Shown here one piece after another: positions 60,582 through 64,000 of a DNA stretch of 64,000 bases (position 1 is the stretch's first letter; each line of letters starts with the position of its first letter). Origin of the DNA: Cyanobium sp. PLM2.Bin73 (GTDB taxonomy: Bacteria; Cyanobacteriota; Cyanobacteriia; PCC-6307; Cyanobiaceae); NCBI GenBank assembly GCA_007694915.1, contig REEV01000098.1, forward strand, positions 1-64,000, given 5' to 3'. The notes below the pieces were generated by a model. The model was not told the DNA's origin, searched no databases, and saw only the letters and a list, made by a program, of their open reading frames with translations. A program made the translations under genes and the position numbers.

Positions 60582-62303
60582 ATGACCACAGCATCGGCGC
60601 CTCCTCGGCGTCCCGGTCTGAGGGTGTTCAATCACATCAGCACCAACAACATCAAGGGCGATCTGTTCGGCGGTGTCACCGCCGCGGTGATCGCCCTGCC
60701 CATGGCCCTGGCCTTCGGTGTGGCCGCGTTCGGTGGCGCCGAGGGCGGCGCCGTCGCCGGGCTCTGGGGGGCGGTGCTGGTGGGGCTGTTCGCCGCCCTG
60801 TTCGGTGGTACGCCCGCCCTGATCTCCGAGCCCACCGGTCCGATGACGGTGGTGATGACGGCGGTGGTGGCCGATCTCACCTCCCGCGATCCGCAGAACG
60901 GCCTGGCCATGGCCTTCACGGTGGTGATGCTGGCAGGGGTGTTCCAGATCGCCTTCGGGGTGCTGAAGCTGGGCCGCTATGTCACCCAGATGCCCTACAC
61001 GGTGATCTCGGGCTTCATGAGCGGCATCGGCATCATCCTGATCGTGCTGCAGATCGGCCCGTTTCTGGGCCAGCCGATCCCCGCTGGCGGCGTGCTGGGC
61101 ACCCTTTCGGCGCTGCCGTCCCTGGTGGCCAGTGCCGAGCTGGACGAGGTGCTGCTGGCGGTGATCATCCTGGCGATTCTGTGGTTCACCCCCCGGCGGT
61201 TGCGCAGCGTCGTTCCGGCCCAGCTGATCGCCCTGGTAATCGGCACCCTGCTCTCCCTGTCATTGCTGCAGGGCGATGCCGACGGCCTGCGCCGCATCGG
61301 CGTGATCGCCTCCGGTTTTCCCCAGCTGCAGATCCCTCACTTCGAGCTCCCCCTGATCCGGGTGATGCTGATCGATGCAGCGGTGCTGGGGATGCTCGGC
61401 TGCATCGATGCTCTGCTCACTTCGGTGATCGCTGACAGCATCACCCGCACCGAGCACAACTCCAACAAGGAACTGATCGGTCAGGGTCTGGGCAATCTGG
61501 CCTCCGGGCTGTTCGGTGGCCTGCCCGGTGCCGGCGCCACCATGGGCACGGTGGTGAACATCCAGAGCGGCGGCCGCAGCGCCCTCTCGGGCATCGCCCG
61601 GGCCCTGGTGCTGATGCTGGTGATCCTGGCCGGTGCGCGGCTGGCCGGCCAGATCCCCCTGGCGGTGCTGGCGGGCATCGCCCTGAAGGTGGGCGTGGAC
61701 ATCATCGACTGGGGATTCCTCAGGCGCGCCCACCAGATCTCCATCAAGGGCGCCCTGATCATGTATCTGGTGATCGCCCTCACGGTGCTGGTGGATCTGA
61801 TCGCCGCCGTGGGCATCGGCGTGTTCATCGCCAACATCCTCACCATCGACAAGATGACGGCACTGCAGTCGAAGTCAGTGAAGTCGGTGAGCACCGGTGA
61901 TGGCGGCCTGATCCTGCCGGACGATGAAAAAGCCCTGCTCGACCAGGGCAAGGGCCAGGTGCTGCTGTTCCAGCTCAACGGCGCCATGCTCTTCGGTGTG
62001 GCCAAGGCGATCGCCCGCGAGCACAATGCCATCCGCGACTGCAAGGCGGTGATCTTCGACCTCTCCGAGGTGTCGCACCTAGGCGTCACTGCCTCCCTGG
62101 CGGTGGAGAATGCCGTGGAGGAAGCGATCGAGAAAGGCCGCCTGGTGTATGTGGTGGGCGCCACAGGTACCACCCAGCGACGCCTGGAGAAGCTGGGCCT
62201 GTATCAGAAACTGCCGTCTGACCACATCAGCATCAGCCGTTGTGAGGCACTCCAGCAGGCCGTCACCGCGATTGCGGCAGGGCCCGATGCCGGCAGTACG
62301 TGA
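60582..62303 (+). CDS. bicA: BicA-type SulP Na+-dependent bicarbonate transporter
   Basis: This 573-residue SulP transporter has an N-terminal membrane domain beginning NIKGDLFGGVTAAVIALPMALAFGVAAFGG and containing FGGTPALISEPTGPMTVVMTAVVADL, the BicA-type signature. SLLQ...LPGAGATMGTVVNIQSGGRS is the inverted-repeat helix region. A C-terminal STAS domain (VLLFQLNGAMLFGVAKAI ... VIFDLSEVSHLGVTASLAVENAVEEA) follows. It imports HCO3- with Na+ for the CO2-concentrating mechanism. The adjacent Mrp and CPA2 antiporters would recycle Na+. Confidence 0.9.
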   Translation: MTTASAPPRRPGLRVFNHISTNNIKGDLFGGVTAAVIALPMALAFGVAAFGGAEGGAVAGLWGAVLVGLFAALFGGTPALISEPTGPMTVVMTAVVADLTSRDPQNGLAMAFTVVMLAGVFQIAFGVLKLGRYVTQMPYTVISGFMSGIGIILIVLQIGPFLGQPIPAGGVLGTLSALPSLVASAELDEVLLAVIILAILWFTPRRLRSVVPAQLIALVIGTLLSLSLLQGDADGLRRIGVIASGFPQLQIPHFELPLIRVMLIDAAVLGMLGCIDALLTSVIADSITRTEHNSNKELIGQGLGNLASGLFGGLPGAGATMGTVVNIQSGGRSALSGIARALVLMLVILAGARLAGQIPLAVLAGIALKVGVDIIDWGFLRRAHQISIKGALIMYLVIALTVLVDLIAAVGIGVFIANILTIDKMTALQSKSVKSVSTGDGGLILPDDEKALLDQGKGQVLLFQLNGAMLFGVAKAIAREHNAIRDCKAVIFDLSEVSHLGVTASLAVENAVEEAIEKGRLVYVVGATGTTQRRLEKLGLYQKLPSDHISISRCEALQQAVTAIAAGPDAGST

Positions 62304-62348
62304 TCACGGCACCAGCTGATCACGGCCAAAGCTGCTCGCGATCATGGA

Positions 62349-62374
62349 GGCCCCGGCAATGGCCGGGGCTTTTT
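62349..62374 (+). terminator. Rho-independent terminator of bicA
   Basis: An eight-pair stem GCCCCGGC-AATG-GCCGGGGC is followed directly by TTTTT. It lies 46 bp after the bicA stop, in the right orientation. It is the clearest intrinsic terminator in the window. Confidence 0.9.
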
Positions 62375-62580
62375 CGTGGCCGTGCTGCTGTTGATGCTGG
62401 AACATGATTCGCAAAACAACATGCCAAAACGGGTGATTTGGCCACGTCAACGGGCGGCAGCCGCTCACCGATCAGCTCCACTGATCGCTCCGATTCAGGT
62501 TGCTTCTAGCGGCCAGAAATGCCGCCATTGCGCCTCGCACAGTCTTTAATCTTGACCGACTTCATTCATTCCCCCCTCCG

Positions 62581-63552
62581 ATGCCTGCGCCACAGGAGCG
62601 CCCCCCGGGCGGCTGCGACGCACTCAGCCAGCACATGCGTACCATCGGCCGCATTCCCTTACTCACCGCCGAGGAGGAAATCAGCCTGGCCCGCCTGGTG
62701 CAGGCGGGCCGCCAAGTGCAGGAGGTGGCCGAGGAAATGAAGCTTCGCGCCGGTGGGGTGGTCCCCAGCCTCGAGGCCTGGGCTCTCGAAGCGGGCATGG
62801 ACTCCGGCGAGCTGCGACGCTGTCTGCGCCAGGCCAGCCAGGCCCGCAGCCGCATGGTGATGGCCAACCTGCGCCTGGTGGTGAGCCTGGCGCGCCGCTC
62901 CATGCACCGCCCGGCCGACCTGGAAGACCTGATCCAGGAGGGCACGATCGGTCTGATCCGGGCCGTGGAGCGCTTCGATCCCAGCCGCGGTTATCGCTTC
63001 TCCACCTATGCCGTGTGGTGGATCCGCGACGGCATCGGCAGGTCGGTGGTGGCCCGGGGCCGCACCATTCGTCTGCCCTACTCGATGGTGCAGCAACTGC
63101 ATCGGCTGGCCCAGGCCCAGCAGGGCCTGGGCCAGCAGCTGGGCCGGGATCCCAGCCTGGCTGAGCTGGCGGCCGCCACGGGCCTCAAACCCCTGGACAT
63201 CCGCGAGGTGCTGTTCCGGGCGCAGGAGCCCCTCAGCCTCGACGGCCAACGGGGCGGCGACGCCGATTCGCTTCTGATCGACAGCCTGGCCTGCCAGGCC
63301 AGCCGACCCCAGGAGCAGGTCATCGCCGCCCTGATGCGCCAGGAGATCGAGCAGCTGCTGGATGAACTGCCGCCCCTTGAGGCCGAGCTGCTGCGGCTGC
63401 GCTACGGCCTGCGGTCGGCCGAGCCCCTGAGCCTGAGCGCAGTAGCGCGGCAGATGGGGATCAGCCGTGACAGTGCCCGCGGGCTGGAACGGCGGGCCAA
63501 CGCCTCGATCCGCCGCCTGTCCAACCACGTTGTTGACTACTTGGAAGCCTGA
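62581..63552 (+). CDS. RpoD-family group 2 sigma factor
   Basis: This 323-residue sigma-70 factor has a 1.2 region (DALSQHMRTIGRIPLLTAEEEISLARLVQAG), region 2 (MVMANLRLVVSLARRSMHRPADLEDLIQEGTIGLIRAVERFDPSRGYRFSTYAVWWIRDGI), region 3 (RTIRLPYSMVQQLHRLAQAQQGLGQQLGRDPSLAELAAATG) and region 4 (LRLRYGLRSAEPLSLSAVARQMGISRDSARGLERRANASIRRL). It lacks the long N-terminal region 1.1 of the primary sigma, so it is a non-essential group 2 factor. The 5' gap after the bicA terminator (62375-62580) is AT-rich and likely holds its promoter and long leader. It ends 10 bp before bioA. Confidence 0.93.
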   Translation: MPAPQERPPGGCDALSQHMRTIGRIPLLTAEEEISLARLVQAGRQVQEVAEEMKLRAGGVVPSLEAWALEAGMDSGELRRCLRQASQARSRMVMANLRLVVSLARRSMHRPADLEDLIQEGTIGLIRAVERFDPSRGYRFSTYAVWWIRDGIGRSVVARGRTIRLPYSMVQQLHRLAQAQQGLGQQLGRDPSLAELAAATGLKPLDIREVLFRAQEPLSLDGQRGGDADSLLIDSLACQASRPQEQVIAALMRQEIEQLLDELPPLEAELLRLRYGLRSAEPLSLSAVARQMGISRDSARGLERRANASIRRLSNHVVDYLEA

Positions 63553-63562
63553 AGCCCCCGCG

Positions 63563-64000
63563 ATGCCCTGGCATCCCCACCTGTGGCATCCCACCACCCA
63601 GGTGGCCTCCGCTCCGGCGCCGCTGCGGGTGCGCGCGGCCCGTGGCAGCGAGCTGGAGCTGGAGGACGGCCGGCGGCTGATCGACGCCATCAGCAGCTGG
63701 TGGGTGACCCTGCACGGCCATGCCGAACCGGCGATCGCCGCGGCCATCGCCCGCCAGGCCCAGCAGCTGGAGCAGGTGATCTTCGCCAATTTCAGCCACG
63801 AACCGGCCGAGCGGCTGGCCACCCGGCTCAGCGCCCTGAGCGGGCTGAAGCGGCTGTTCTTCTCCGACAACGGCTCCACGGCGGTGGAGGTGGCCCTCAA
63901 GATCGCCTGGCAGTGGTGGCGCAACCAGGAGGGAGTCGGCGACGGCGGCGCCAGTGAGCGGCGGCAGCTGATCGCCTTCGAAGGCGCCTACCACGGCGAC
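63563..64000 (+). CDS. bioA: Adenosylmethionine-8-amino-7-oxononanoate aminotransferase, partial at window edge
   Basis: The first 146 codons of a class III aminotransferase are present: MPWHPHLWHPTTQ, LELEDGRRLIDAISSWWVTLHGHAEPAIAAAIARQAQQLEQVIFANFSHEPAERLATRL, LFFSDNGSTAVEVALKIAWQWW, LIAFEGAYHGD. ISSWWVTLHGHAxP is specific to BioA rather than other class III enzymes, and the SDNGSTAVEVALK and GAYHGD blocks bind PLP. It makes DAPA in biotin synthesis. The gene runs off the right end. Confidence 0.92.
   Translation, partial: MPWHPHLWHPTTQVASAPAPLRVRAARGSELELEDGRRLIDAISSWWVTLHGHAEPAIAAAIARQAQQLEQVIFANFSHEPAERLATRLSALSGLKRLFFSDNGSTAVEVALKIAWQWWRNQEGVGDGGASERRQLIAFEGAYHGD

Overview
The window is GC-rich, gene-dense chromosomal DNA from a cyanobacterium, most likely the high-GC Cyanobium/Synechococcus (alpha-cyanobacterial) group. 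The diagnostic genes are an orange carotenoid protein with its ketolase and fluorescence recovery protein, a thylakoid photosystem I accumulation factor, a DUF3685 (Ycf55-like) protein, a Psb32-like TPM protein, a BicA bicarbonate transporter next to an Mrp cluster, and a group 2 sigma-70 factor. The species cannot be fixed without a search. Most ORF-track entries are antisense or frame-shifted shadows caused by the high GC content and were left out.

Layout. 0-9 kb, minus strand: an integron-integrase-like fragment at the left edge, a glnT / alpha-beta hydrolase / desaturase operon, then a guanidine-use operon (guanidine-I riboswitch, guanidine hydrolase, its HypA- and HypB-like nickel chaperones, and an ABC importer). 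9-15 kb: housekeeping genes (tenA, fumC with a coupled photosystem I factor, DUF3685, a Fur-family regulator, hisA). 15-22 kb: AEC transporter, CSP41-like epimerase, and an amine oxidase divergent from a polyamine-type ABC transporter. 22-32 kb: pgsA, CBS protein, HAD phosphatase, GST-pdeM, an unusual AAA+/polyferredoxin membrane fusion, a GGDEF protein and a DEXH helicase. 32-35 kb: truncated mgtC, a hairpin-rich leader, mgtE and a GDT1/Mnx-type transporter, then a cytochrome b remnant. 35-37 kb: frp-crtW-ocp photoprotection operon. 37-45 kb: ATP-dependent ligase, gltS, a type III polyketide cassette and a repair exonuclease. 45-54 kb: class I aldolase, 5'-nucleotidase with a Pho-box-like element, nadA, phosphoesterase, glycosyltransferase, muramidase, TPM protein and MidA. 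54-62 kb: Mrp Na+/H+ antiporter genes, a CPA2 antiporter and bicA, which together look like a sodium-coupled bicarbonate uptake module. 62-64 kb: sigma factor and the start of bioA.

The most notable points are these. (1) The four 'ligase-associated' DNA repair genes (exonuclease, ATP ligase, DEXH helicase, pdeM) are all present on one strand and in the usual operon order, but are spread over 20 kb by unrelated insertions. (2) A sigma-54-activator-like AAA+ domain without a visible GAFTGA loop is fused to a membrane polyferredoxin, and its gene is preceded by three direct repeats spaced exactly 21 bp apart. (3) The guanidine operon carries an unmistakable guanidine-I riboswitch. (4) There is a structured, unidentified leader before mgtE. 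(5) There are several gene remnants (integrase, mgtC, cytochrome b). No tRNA, rRNA, CRISPR array or intact insertion sequence was seen. Product names rest on my recognition of family motifs, not on database searches.
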